DNA from: Neostapfia colusana
Taxonomy: Eukaryota > Streptophyta > Magnoliopsida > Poales > Poaceae
Assembly (NCBI GenBank): GCA_030760725.1
Contig: JASWHV010000016.1
Coordinates: 18,529,084 to 18,593,083, forward strand
DNA: 64,000 bases
Direction of reading: 5' to 3'
Positions 22,389 to 32,990 of this stretch are shown piece after piece (positions within the stretch are counted from its first letter, which is position 1; every line of letters starts with the position of its first letter). The notes beneath the pieces are model-generated. The model worked only from the letters and a program-made list of their open reading frames with translations. It ran no database searches and had not been told where the DNA came from. The position numbers were made by a program, and so were the translations under genes.

Positions 22389-23205
22389 ATGACTCGTACT
22401 CGGTCCAACCTGGACGTTGGGCCTTCCAGTCAGGGGGGAGAGACCTCCCAACAGCCTCTCGAGGATTGCTCGGGACAGCAACAACAGCAACAGCAACAAC
22501 CGCCACCGCCATCGCCAACGGTTACTTTGGCTGACATCGTGGTGGCGATGGGGGGATCTCATCAGCAGACACGGAGTTACTGCAAACTCTCATTGCAAAT
22601 ACGTCTCAACCAGAGAGGCGTCAAGATCGTGAGGAGCGCCAACAAAGCTCCTACTCCGATTTCCTGGCTACTCATCCCCTGGTATTTTCAAGGGCGGATG
22701 AACCCCTCAATGTGGACAACTGGCTCCGCACAATGGAGATGAAGTTCGGACTGCTCCAAGTGAGTGAGCAGCGCAAGACTCAGTTTGCGGTCCAACAGCT
22801 GCAAGGATCCGTGAGCGCTTGGTGGGTGAACTACTGTGCTTCGCAACCCACCGATCGAGTTATGACCTGGCCGGAATTCCGGACGGCCTTCAGGGCCTAT
22901 CACATACCGCCGGGTCTCATGAAGAGGAAGACGCAGGAGTTTTTACGCCTGCAGCAAGGGAGCCGGAACATGCTGGAATACTCCAGGGCGTTCAATGATC
23001 TTGCGCTCTACGCTTCTTATCACGCCGATACCGACGAGAAGCAGCGGGATAATTTCTACCAGGGGCTTAACCCGCTCCTGAAGGACAAACTGGCGATGTT
23101 CAATATTGGCAGCCTCAACGATATAATTGATGCTGCGATTGTTCAAGAGGACTCTTGCAAGGAGTTAGCGGCGGCGGAAAGGAAGCGAAGTGCGCCGCAA
23201 AGCAG
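22389..23205 (+). pseudogene. gag: gag of element C, frameshifted and 3'-deleted
   Basis: The ATG at 22389 gives MTRTRSNLD, a Gln/Pro-rich run (22475-22515) and TLADIVVAMGGSHQQ. One base is missing near 22569 compared with D, after which the capsid region continues in the next frame: NWLRTMEMKFGLLQ, GSVSAWWVNYC, FRAYHIPPGLMKRKTQEFL and YQGLNPLLKDKLAMFN. The frame is intact to RKRSAPQS (about 23200). There the sequence jumps into pol: the zinc knuckle and whole protease, present in D and F, are absent. Gag of C therefore cannot be a working RNA-binding capsid. Confidence 0.85.
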
Positions 23206-24172
23206 AAATAAAACTTCCAAGTGTGTATCAATCCACAACCATCAGATTGGAAGATATTCCAGTAGTCTGTGAGTTCACTGACGTGTTCCCGGATGATTTA
23301 CAGGGGATGCCGCCTGACCGAGAGGTGCAGTTCAAATTTGAACTTGCACCAGGAACCATGCCAATATCCCGAAGGTCGTACAAGATGGCGCCCAAGGAAT
23401 TGGCTGAACTGAAGACTCAACTAACAGACCTGCTGGAGAAGGGTTTTATTAGGCCGAGCTCCTCGCCATGGGGCTGTTCGACATTATTTGTGAAAAAGAA
23501 AGATGAGACGTTGCAGCTTTGCATGGACTATCGTCCATTAATCGCCGTAACCATCAAGAACAAGTACCCGTTGCCATGGATCGACATGTTGTTTGATCAG
23601 TTGATCGAAGCAAAGATCTTTTCCAAGATGGACTTAAGATCTTGGTACCACCAGATTAAGATACGGGCTGAGGATATTCCGAAGACGGCTTTCTCGACGA
23701 GGTACGGACTTTATGAGTACCTGGTCATGTCCTTCGGCCTCACCAATGCTCCAGCTCATTTCATGTATTAGATGAACTCGATATTCATGCTGGAGCTGGA
23801 CAAGTTTGTCGTGGTCTTCATCGACGACATATTGGTATATTCCAAGTCAGAGGAAGAACACGCGAAGCATCTGCGTATAGTATTGCAACGACTGCGGGAT
23901 CACAAGCTATACGCGAAATTCAGCAAGTGCGAATTCTGGATATCGCAAGTGCCTTTTCTCAGGCGTATTATCTCAGTGGAGAGCATCGCTGTAGACCCTA
24001 GTAAAATCACACAAGTGCTGAATTGGAAGTCCCTGAGAACTGTTCACGAGGTACGGAGTTTCCTCGGACTCGCGGGATATTATCGGAGGTTCATCCCGAA
24101 CTTCTCGAAGATTGCCAAGCCTATGACGGAGCTGCTGAAGAAGGCTACCAAATATGTTTGGAGTCCAGCATG
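23206..24172 (+). pseudogene. pol of element C, part 1: reverse transcriptase
   Basis: Directly after the gag junction: IRLEDIPVVCEFTDVFPDDL, then FVKKKDETLQLCMDYRPL, FSKMDLRSWYHQIKI (Trp for the usual Gly) and RYGLYEYLVMSFGLTNAPAHFMY. A TAG at 23769-23771 replaces a Leu codon. The frame goes on with the catalytic box VVFIDDILVYS (about 23811-23845) and the VRSFLGLAGYYRRFIPNFSK connection region to W-S-P-A at 24170, where the solo LTR S interrupts. Removing S restores the reading frame exactly (PA-C-EAAFKA). RT of the Del/Tekay-like chromovirus type, inactive. Confidence 0.9.
24168..24172. repeat. Left target-site duplication of solo LTR S
   Basis: GCATG, identical to 27507-27511. Confidence 0.95.
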
Positions 24173-24577
24173 TGTAACAACCCAAATTTTGATTCAAAAC
24201 CCTAAACCATGTTCAGAGGAGAATTTAAAAATTTTTGGACGTGTTGCATGTTTTGCAAAAATTCAAATTCAAACTGGAATTCAAATTATACTCAAAATAG
24301 AAAAGAAATGGAAAAAGGAAAAGAGAAAACGGGAAAAAACTGGCCAGTGGGCCGAAACCCGCCAGCCGGCCCAGCTACTCCCGCGCCAGCCCGCCCCCGC
24401 GCGCGCCGCGCTGCCTCTCACCGACGGGTGGGACCCACATGTCATCCCTAACCCCGCGACCTCGGACTCTCTTCCGCGCGCGCGATCGCAAATGATCTGG
24501 AAACCTCGTCCCGTCGCCGAATTCTGGACCCAGAGGACTCCAACTCGATCACAACAGACCCACCGCCCTCCCCCAGC

Positions 24578-24585
24578 TATAAAAA
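24578..24585 (+). promoter_or_regulatory. TATA box of solo LTR S
   Basis: TATAAAAA in a GC/CT-rich setting, about 405 bases into the LTR and followed by a C-rich stretch; a good plant core-promoter match. It could start transcription into the LTR and the downstream pol of C. Confidence 0.6.
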
Positions 24586-27404
24586 CCCCCGATCCGATCA
24601 GTTTTTCCCACGCGATCACCGATTTTCACTCCGGTGAGCACCGAGACTTCGCCGGTGAATTCTGGCCGATCTAAGCTCGGAAACTCTGATCTAACTCGCT
24701 GGTTTTGATCCACCGCCTCCGGGGAACTTTGCAGGTGCAGAAAACTCGGAGAATTACGGTGTAAACGCAGCGCCGACGAGCTTCGCCGTGGTTTTGCCTC
24801 GGACCTCGCCGCCGAGCACTTTCCAGGACCCCCGAGCTCGAGAAAACCCCCGAGGTGAGATCCCTGACCTCCCCTCTACCGATCTAGGCCATAAGATCAC
24901 AGTTCTAGGCAGAATTCTCGAGGATCCGAAACTTTCCGGCGAGATCGCCGCTTCCCACCGCCGTGCGCCGCCGGCAGCGCCGCCCGCGCTCGATTAGAGC
25001 GACGTGGCCGCATGTGCGCCGTTTATTTTAAACCGCACGGTAGACTTTAAAACCACGCGTACCGGTTCGATCTTATAATCTCAGCCGTCAGTTTAAAATC
25101 GGACGGACCACGTCAGCCCCGCATTATAAAGTCTGGAATTCTTACGTGCTACCCCCTGGGGTTCTCTGGAATTAAGAGCTAGCCCCGGAAACTTCAGATC
25201 TAGCCCCTGGAACTCCAGAAAATCATGTAAATCCATTCAAAAATCAGTTTTAACCCCTGGACTTAATAGAAATTAGGAAAAACACCTCTGTTAAGTGTAG
25301 CTAGACCCCTGGAAATTATGAAAATAATATTATAGACCCTGTGATGGGTGAGTTTACTTTTTAGCCCTGTTTAGTATTTAATTTGGGAAATTGAATATGT
25401 AACTAGTGTTTAAAAATTAAAAAGGGGGACAAACATAATTGTAAAAATTTATTAAAAACTTTCTCATTACTTAGAAAACTTTGGAGTGAGATAAAAATAT
25501 ATTTTTGGGCTGAAATAAATCTGTTTCATCTATTATTCACATTTATTAATATAGGGACACATTTTTAAGTAAAGAATAGCTATAGAAAAATAGGGAAAAT
25601 AATTATGAAATAGTATACATCAGAAGCCAAGGTCAAAATATGTTATTAAATTATTTAGGACCAGAACCTAATCTGTTTAGGTGATGTGTATTACTAATTA
25701 AATAATAAAATACACAATTATGCATAGGGATATAAATCTGAAAATATAGAAACTAGTAAATGATAAATGGAGTTTCTAAAATACAAAGAATTCAGTTTAG
25801 GGTTGATAGAAATTGTGAAGGCACATTGTATGCAAGTATAAATGTGGACACAAAAGTAGGAATCATATATACATGATTAAAAGTGCATGCAAGCCACAAC
25901 TTAACACACATAAAGTAACCACAACACATATAATGGTGAATGAATTTCATAAATGTGAATGTGTGGGTTGTATGAAGTGTAAGTGTGAATTATGTCTTAT
26001 GGATGGTTGTTTTTCTTTTGCTATGTGTGATGGTATGAAGTAGAACCTGTTCAAGAACCAGTTATTCAATTCCAAGATCAGGAATACCCATTTCAAGAGC
26101 AGCAAGAAGGAGGCAAGTGTCCTTGACCACTTTGATCCTATGCTAGGATGTGTAGATAGAATTATTTGCATTGTCAAATGAAATATGAAACCCATGCTAG
26201 GAAGTTTCCCTAGAATTGCATTACCTTGTTTCCTTGAAGCTTGGGTTGGGATTTATTTTACCATGTCATTTATTTACATGCATATGCTTAGCCATGCTTA
26301 GAATGGGATATTTGGGATATGAGATCATCAGTTTATTATACCATACTCTTGAATGAGACATTGTGAGTTATGTAGAGGTAGGGATCAAGGCAAGTTGGAT
26401 GTTTTGGTTGTGTGCTGGGTGCACGAGACTTGGGTTTGTGTTTAGTACTTGCCTGGATCCTAAGGACCGGTTCATGGAGCATGTAACCCGGCTTTACAGT
26501 GCCAACCACATGCTGAGATGGGGCAGCTTGGCCAATTAATTAGGTGTATTCCCGGCGTAGTATGGGTGTGTTGGATGGTGCGGGGAGTAGGTGTCAGCTG
26601 GACTACCATATGAACCGCAAGGCTCAAGAGGGGGCCACTGCAGCGGGGTTGGAGCCTCTTGTATGCTGTTAGGGGTGAAACCTCAGTGGGCCCACGCTCG
26701 TCGGGAATCCCTTTGTAAAGGCTTCGTAGTGATCTCTTGGCCGCACACCTGGGAAGTGTGAATGTGGATCGTAGCCACTGGCATAATGGAGGTTCTTTTA
26801 GTCCACCCGGCAACGGGGGATGAAATCACTACTTGTGGGTACAGTGGTACAAACTCTGCAGAGTCAAAACTGTCTTGACAGCCGTGCTCACGGTTAAGAG
26901 CGGCCTGGACGTATTCATGATTAGAGGATTGATGGTTTTGGAAGTTAGGCGGGGAGCTTAACATTGGTAATGATGTTATGGTTATTGGATTATAATGATG
27001 GGATGGGAGATTGGGACCATTTCACCTGTGTAGTAATGAAGGTGCTTAATAAGCTAAGGTGATAGGTATTAATTGCGTAGTGCTTTAACCATGAGTTCAA
27101 CCTCTCCTTGTTCTAGCCATGCATGATATAATTTTCCCACACTTGCTGAGTACCATTGGTACTCAACCTTGCATATTTGTTGGTTTATATTGCTGCTCAG
27201 GTCAAGATAATGAGGTGGTGTATAATGACCAAGATTTTGGACCCGAGGAAGGATTTTAGGTTCATGAAGACCCCCGGGCAACGCCTGTGATGGAGCCCTA
27301 AATAATAATATTCCGCTGCTAGTTTATTTACTTGTGATGAACTTATTATTGTCCATCGAGACATTTATTTTGTAAGACTTACTTATATTCGACACCTGGC
27401 TTGT

Positions 27405-27410
27405 AATAAA
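27405..27410 (+). terminator. Possible polyadenylation signal of solo LTR S
   Basis: AATAAA about 97 bases before the LTR end. Confidence 0.4.
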
Positions 27411-27506
27411 TGATGCTTCACTATTTGTCATCACATGTATGAGAAAATAATCCTGGCATACATGTGATATTCACTTGGTTGTTCTTCGGAAAAACCGGGT
27501 GTGACA

Positions 27507-27511
27507 GCATG
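27507..27511. repeat. Right target-site duplication of solo LTR S
   Basis: GCATG, identical to 24168-24172. Confidence 0.95.
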
Positions 27512-28223
27512 TGAAGCAGCGTTCAAGGCATTAGTGAAGCACCTAACATCAGCAACGGTTTTGGCACAACCAGACACAAAAAACCGTTTGATGTGTACTG
27601 CAATGCATCTGGCATTGGGCTTGGATGTGTGCTGATGCAAGATCGAAGGGTGGTCGCGTATGGATCACGGCAGCTCAGAAACCATGAGCAAAATTATCCA
27701 ACTCATGACTTGGAGCTTGCTGCCATGGTGCTCGCACTTAAAATGTGGATGCACTAGCTACTCGGTAACCTCGTGCATTTATATACCGACCACAAAAGCC
27801 TCAAGTACATATTTATTCAGAAAGAGTTGAACATGAGGCAGCGAAGATGGTTAGAGTTGATAAAGGATTACGAAATAGAGATCCATTATCACCCCGGAAA
27901 GGCAAACGTAGTGGCGGATGCGCTGAGCCGCAAGTCACACGTCAACAATCTGACCATCACACCGTTGGAAGAGAGCGAGCCACCATTGCATGTGATTCCA
28001 CATGGAGCTCTCTACAACTTAGCTTAGATCCCCACCATCCATGAAGAGATAGCGGCAGCTCAGAAACATGACAAAGGCTTGTCGCATTTGCGGAGATGTA
28101 TGGACAGTGGGGAGCTGAAATGTTTCCGGAAAGACGGAGACGGCGTCCTATGGTTGAAGGACCGGATCGTCGTACCCCGTAACCCGGAGTTACGGAAGAA
28201 AATCTTTGATGAGGCTCACTTGC
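27512..28223 (+). pseudogene. pol of element C, part 2: RNase H and integrase start
   Basis: It continues the RT frame after S, with a frameshift near 27570. RNase H has VYCNASGIGLGCVL, where the first catalytic Asp is Asn, then GSRQLRNHEQNYPTHDLELAA, a TAG at 27757-27759, and YTDHKSLKYIF; GKANVVADALSRK ends it (27896-27935). A stop at 28024-28026 follows YNLA, then the linker to KKIFDEAHL, the beginning of the integrase zinc region, where element E inserted. The integrase continues at 49852. Inactive on several counts. Confidence 0.88.
28219..28223. repeat. Left target-site duplication of element E
   Basis: CTTGC; the right copy at 49847-49851 is CTTGT. The reading frame of C (DEAHLSK) needs the T, so the left copy carries one later C change. 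Confidence 0.85.
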
Positions 28224-29836
28224 TGTGGCAGACCGGAATCCGCTCATCCAGGATCGCAGAGGGTGGTGCCGCACGATGCGACACCCGACAGCACACATCA
28301 TAAGGACACATTATATTACATGGGAAAACCAACTGGAACTGTACAAACTAGTATAATAGTCAGTTACAAACTAGTGTCTTTATTACACAGGGGAAGTTTC
28401 TTTTATACAACTCACGCCCACCTATCTAACAAAAGTCGGTTGCCCAGCCCTAGGGCAACGCACACTAGCTGCACTCCTCAGCTCAGCGCGGTGGGTACGG
28501 CTCCCACTCAGCCGTGGTCCCCGACGGAGGGTAACCCTCGCCGGTGGACTCGTAACCCGAGTCCGTGGTTGGCTCCTCACCTGAAAAACACTTAAGCAGC
28601 AACCGTGGGCACGATGTCTCAACAATACTTAACCGAATCGCCTAGACATGAAACTCTACATCTAGGGTACAATGAACACGGATGGTAAAATTTTCGCAAA
28701 TGGACACGCCTATAGTTGATCCTTAGTTCATCTTTTAGCCACAAGTTAACAGTTCATGAATCTGAAAATTAGTAAGCAATCTTTGGTGGCACACATGTAG
28801 CAATACAATTATATCATACAGCAGAATTGAATCATAATATTGCAGAAATTATCTACGTTACGACGCAGTGAACAAGCGGTACTCGTCACCGCGGGGGACG
28901 GCGGATCGACTCGATATACACCTGCAGGGATACCCAAAGAGCACGTCACGTACGCCCACCCGTGGAGCTGCACAGCACTCTCACTCGATGTCGTACGGGA
29001 CAACCTTTCACCCAACAGCCCAAACGTTGAACAGGTCGCACCGAAACGAGCAGGAGGTTCCCTATACGGAGCATCTCTCTATGCCCGTTAGCAGATTTCC
29101 ACCTTACTGCCCTCAGCCTACACCTATAAATCGGTGCGTTATGCCTCGACGTCCGGAGGTTTAGGTTACATCGGTTTATCAGGGCCCATATATCCGATAT
29201 GCCTTCGGTACGTTCAATACTTGTTCAGCAGGGCCGCACACGGATCGGTCCTCAATCGACACGGACAGGGCTGGCACACAAGACTTCCTCTTGCTGCACC
29301 CTAGCTCCTGCCTAGTCTCATTTTCATTACTAAAGTGATCTCACATCACTCGAACCAATCCCGTGTGTCCCAAGCCTAACTCGCGAGTAGATTCCAACTA
29401 CTCGACTTGTACCGCAGTCCTCTTAGGGAAAATTCTGGTCATGCAAGTGGGGTTCCATTCATCCTATACCTAATGCACACCCATACTTCATACTAAGTGT
29501 TCATAAAGAAAAACTTGAAAAATAGTTTAATGCAAACCGGGGCTTGCCTTGTTGCTGCTGGTCAGTGGTTAGGTCTTCTTCCGGAAGGAGGAAGTCGAGC
29601 ACTTCCGGAGTCTCCTCGCCTTCAGAGACTACACGTTATGAATATGCACATAAGTTTAATTGTGAAGATTCTGCTACAAGTTCTAATAACAAGTTTTTAA
29701 ATACTGGAACCCTGTTTAAGAATTTAAAATGAAACTGGGGCTAGTGGTTTGGGTTTGGACCTAAGCAAATGATCAAGTGCTAAGTGGTTTTCCCCCTCTT
29801 CTATATTGATCACCTCAAGTGGTTAAACAGAACAGG
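28224..29836 (-). repeat. 3' LTR of element E, truncated
   Basis: It matches 45814 to about 47482 of the other E LTR, but the first 2.36 kb (read on the minus strand) is gone. In about 270 bases at the LTR end I count about 13 differences between the two E LTRs. It also lacks about 53 bases next to the hairpin (after 29432) that are present at 47014-47066. Confidence 0.9.
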
Positions 29837-31017
29837 GTAGTTGGAATCTACTCGCGAGTTAGGCTTGGGACACACGGGATTGGTTCGACTGATGTGAGAT
29901 CACCTTAGTAATGAAAATGAGACTTGGCAGGGGCTAGGCCGCAGCAATAGGAAGTCTTGTGTGCGCAGCCCTGTCCGTGTCGATTGAGGACCGATCCATG
30001 TGCGGCCCACGCTGATCAAGTTTGAACGTACCGAAGGCATATCGGATATATGGGCCCCGATAAACCGATGTAACCTAAACCTCGGGGCGTCGAGGCATAG
30101 CACACCGATTTATAGGTGTAGGTTGAGGGCAGCAAGGTGGAAATCCGCTAACAGGCATAGAGAGATGCTCCGTGTAGGGAACCTCCTGTCCGTTTCGGTG
30201 CGACCGGTTCGACGTTTGGGCTGTTGGGTGAAAGGTTGTCCTGTACGGCATCAAGTGAGCGTGCTGTGCAGCTCCACGGGTGGGCGTACGTGACATGCTC
30301 TTTGGGTGTCCCTGCAGGTGTATATCGAGTTGATTCGCCGTCCCTTGCGGTGAAGAGTACCACTTGGTCACTGAGTCGTGACGTAGGCTAATGTATGAAA
30401 TGTGATGATTCAATATTGCTGTTATGATATAATTGTATTGTTACATGTGTGCCACCAAATATTGCTTACTAAATTTCAGATTCCTGAACTGTTAATTTGT
30501 TGCTAAAAGATGAACTAAGGATGAACTTGTAGGCGTGTCCATTTGCTGCAATGTTACTATCCTATGTTCATTGTACACCTCATGTAGAGTTTCATGCCTA
30601 GGTGAGTCGGTTAAATCTTGTTGAGCCCTTGTGCTCACGGTTGCAGCTTAAGTGTTTTCAGGTGAGGAGCCACCCACGGATTCGGGTTACGAGTCGACCG
30701 GCGAGTGTTACCCTCCGTCGGGGACCACGGCAGATTGGGAGCCGTACACGCCGCGCTGAGCTGAGACGTGCAGGTAGTGTGGGTTGCCCTAGGGCTGGGC
30801 AACCGACTTTTGCTAGATAGGCGGGCGTGAGTTGTATAATTTAGACTTCCGCTGTGTAATATAAACAATAGTTTGTAACTGAAGTTTGTACCTGTTTGTA
30901 CAGTTCAGTTGTTTTTCCCTTGTAATATAATGTGTCGTTATGACATGTGCTGTCGGGTGTTGCATCGCGCGGCACCACCCTCTGCGATCCTAGATGAGCG
31001 GATCACGGTCCGCCACA
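29837..31017 (+). repeat. 5' LTR of element F, first 2.7 kb deleted
   Basis: It matches 40305-41485 of the F 3' LTR and ends GGTCCGCCACA. The break is inside the left arm of the conserved LTR hairpin. Confidence 0.9.
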
Positions 31018-31020
31018 GCC

Positions 31021-31032
31021 TGTTATCAGAGC
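31021..31032 (+). promoter_or_regulatory. Primer-binding site of F with one mismatch
   Basis: TGTTATCAGAGC; the third base is T where C, D and E have G. It would pair less well with initiator-Met tRNA. Confidence 0.85.
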
Positions 31033-32990
31033 TGCATTGGGGATAGCACAATACTTAAGGACTGTATTACGGGAAAACTTAGGTTTACGGTAAGGATTCG
31101 GTAGTTGCCCAAGTAAGGACTATATTAGCATAGTTACTCAAAGTGGAAAAGACTAACCTATGTGTTATAATTCTGAATTTTAATTATGTAATGACGCACC
31201 TACGCTCTGGTAAGAATGGTAAGGAACGCCACCGAAAGCGGTTCAATTTCGGTTAGCTTCCCTGACGAGGAACGTGGTTCAGGAATGAGTCTCACAGCTT
31301 GGTGTGAGACGTCAATATGAAACTCTTGGACTCTTCATGTTCCTGAGTTCATATGAAATGCTGATCCCTAGCGTGCATTAGGCAAGTAAGTGGAGACCCC
31401 ATCGCATGGTCAGTAACGCGAGAGTGTGTTCGTCTGGAAATAGCCCAGGAGGACATACGCAGCGCTTGCCATCGGCGTGCCCTGCAGGGCAGTAGGTGGT
31501 ATCTGTTGGGTTGATAACATTCCCAACCGTGACGACCCGTTAATGATCTACTCGGGTTCCTCGTCGTGTGGTGTTAAAACACGATCACGTACCTTGAGAC
31601 GTGACATAACTCAAGGACGGCCATATGAAAATGATACGGGCGTTTTACTTTCAAATATGGATCTGCCTGAAATGACAACCATTGAGTGCATCAATATTGT
31701 GTGGTATTCTGCAGGTACTAACCAAGTATGTATCCGTGTAGTAAACGTGTGCGAGAGACCGTTTAGTGCCACAATTGAGACGTATATGCCGGTATATTCC
31801 GGTTAGGATTTTCTTTTGTAAGGAACGTAGTACCGACATAGTATAGGCATGTGCATGAAAAGTAATAATAACAAGGAACTAAAATCACTAAGTTTCAACA
31901 TTTAGTACTCTGGTTGGGTAGAAAAAGTTGATAATTGATCAGTGTAGTTCCAAAGGAATGAAAAACAGAGTGCTCTGTTTTGGGCAGCAAGTTTGCTGAT
32001 CTTCAACAGAGCATAACTCACGGGTATTTTAGCCCAGGGAGGTGTGGTATATAGTTCTTGAAAGGTATTTAAGTACCCTACAACTTTGTTGTAGACTTCC
32101 ATAGCTGAAACACATCTTAAGATGGCTTAAATTCCAGAGGAATGTAAACTGTCCAGAATCAGGTCAGAGTGAAACACTCTCTGGACTGTTCTGTTTTTCA
32201 AACATAACTCCCAGTAGAAAAATCTAAAATTTTCATATGATACATCTTTAGAAAGGGTAGAAGATGTGTTACATCTTTGTAATTCAAAGTTTCTGAAATT
32301 TCAGCACAGAATTCAGTGGAAATCAGAGTTGAAAACAGCAACTTCCAAAGGAGGTGCTGTTGAAATCTTCCAGAAATCCTGTTGACTTTGAATTCCCATA
32401 ACTTCTAAACCAGAGCAGATATTAGGGCAAATAAGTACTTGTTGGAAATATACTGAAGTTAACTTTAACTTTGGTATTCAACTTGAGTCAGGAAAATGAC
32501 CAGAACCAGACCAAAATCTTGGATATGTAGAAACTGGTCATTCTGACAGAGGAATGACAGTTGAGCTCATGGGAGAGATTGTGGTACCCTAGAAGGGGTT
32601 TGAATACTTCCAATGGGGTAGAACATGCTCATGGGAGATTATCTTCAACTAGTGAACGATCTGAGTATAGGTCTCACTCATGTTTCTTTTACTAGAGACC
32701 ATGTTTGTGTCGTATTGAAGGTAAAAGGGTGGTTTACATGATGACAACGTGATAGTAACTTCTCGTAGTGATCAAACCTAGTTATGGTGAGCCTCCAAAG
32801 AGGAGGTTCATCGAGTTGGATTAAACTAGCTTGTATTTGGTCTGGTAATGGTGTAGCTTGTGCAAAGTTATTACATTATCTACATACGAGATGTATCGCA
32901 TGAATTTATCGTCATTATGTTTTTACGCCTATTTCATTTGACTGCATGCAATATGTTGCGGGACTGATGTTTATTATCGTATGGTTGCAG
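31033..32990 (+). other. Leader of element F, without ORF0
   Basis: It shares with the C/D leader GGAGACCCCATCGC with TGGTCAGTAACGCG (31392-31421), GTGCGAGAGACCG (31748) and AGTACCGACAT (31829), then the long AT-rich part homologous to 20330-21060. Where C/D have ORF0, F has unrelated non-coding DNA (32570-32940). ACTGAT at 32963-32968 and GGTTGCAG directly before the gag ATG look like a branch point and splice acceptor. Confidence 0.65.

Larger units (their letters stand above)
24173..27506 (+). mobile_element. Solo LTR S (3334 bp) inside pol of C
   Basis: It starts TGTAACAACCC and ends GGGTGTGACA (TGT...ACA ends), has perfect GCATG duplications, and contains no internal domain or coding region of its own, so it is a solo LTR left by recombination between two LTRs. 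It belongs to a different family from A-F: a GC-rich first 0.9 kb with a TATA box, then AT-rich DNA (25,100-26,060), then a mixed tail with AATAAA. It carries no supported gene. Confidence 0.92.
28224..31017. repeat. Large inverted repeat made by the head-to-head E and F LTRs
   Basis: 28224 to about 29403 (E LTR, minus) and 29837-31017 (F LTR, plus) are inverted copies of the same 1.18-kb LTR segment, with a spacer of about 430 bases. A transcript through both arms would fold into a long hairpin. It arose by a deletion that joined the two LTRs at about 29837. Confidence 0.88.

Noticed and set aside
22480..22510. CAG/CAA-rich run as a microsatellite
   Set aside because: It is the Gln/Pro-coding run of gag, shared in coding frame with D.
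28206..28595. 129-codon plus-strand frame joining pol of C to LTR E
   Set aside because: It crosses the insertion border at 28224 and is a product of the junction, not a fused gene under evident selection.
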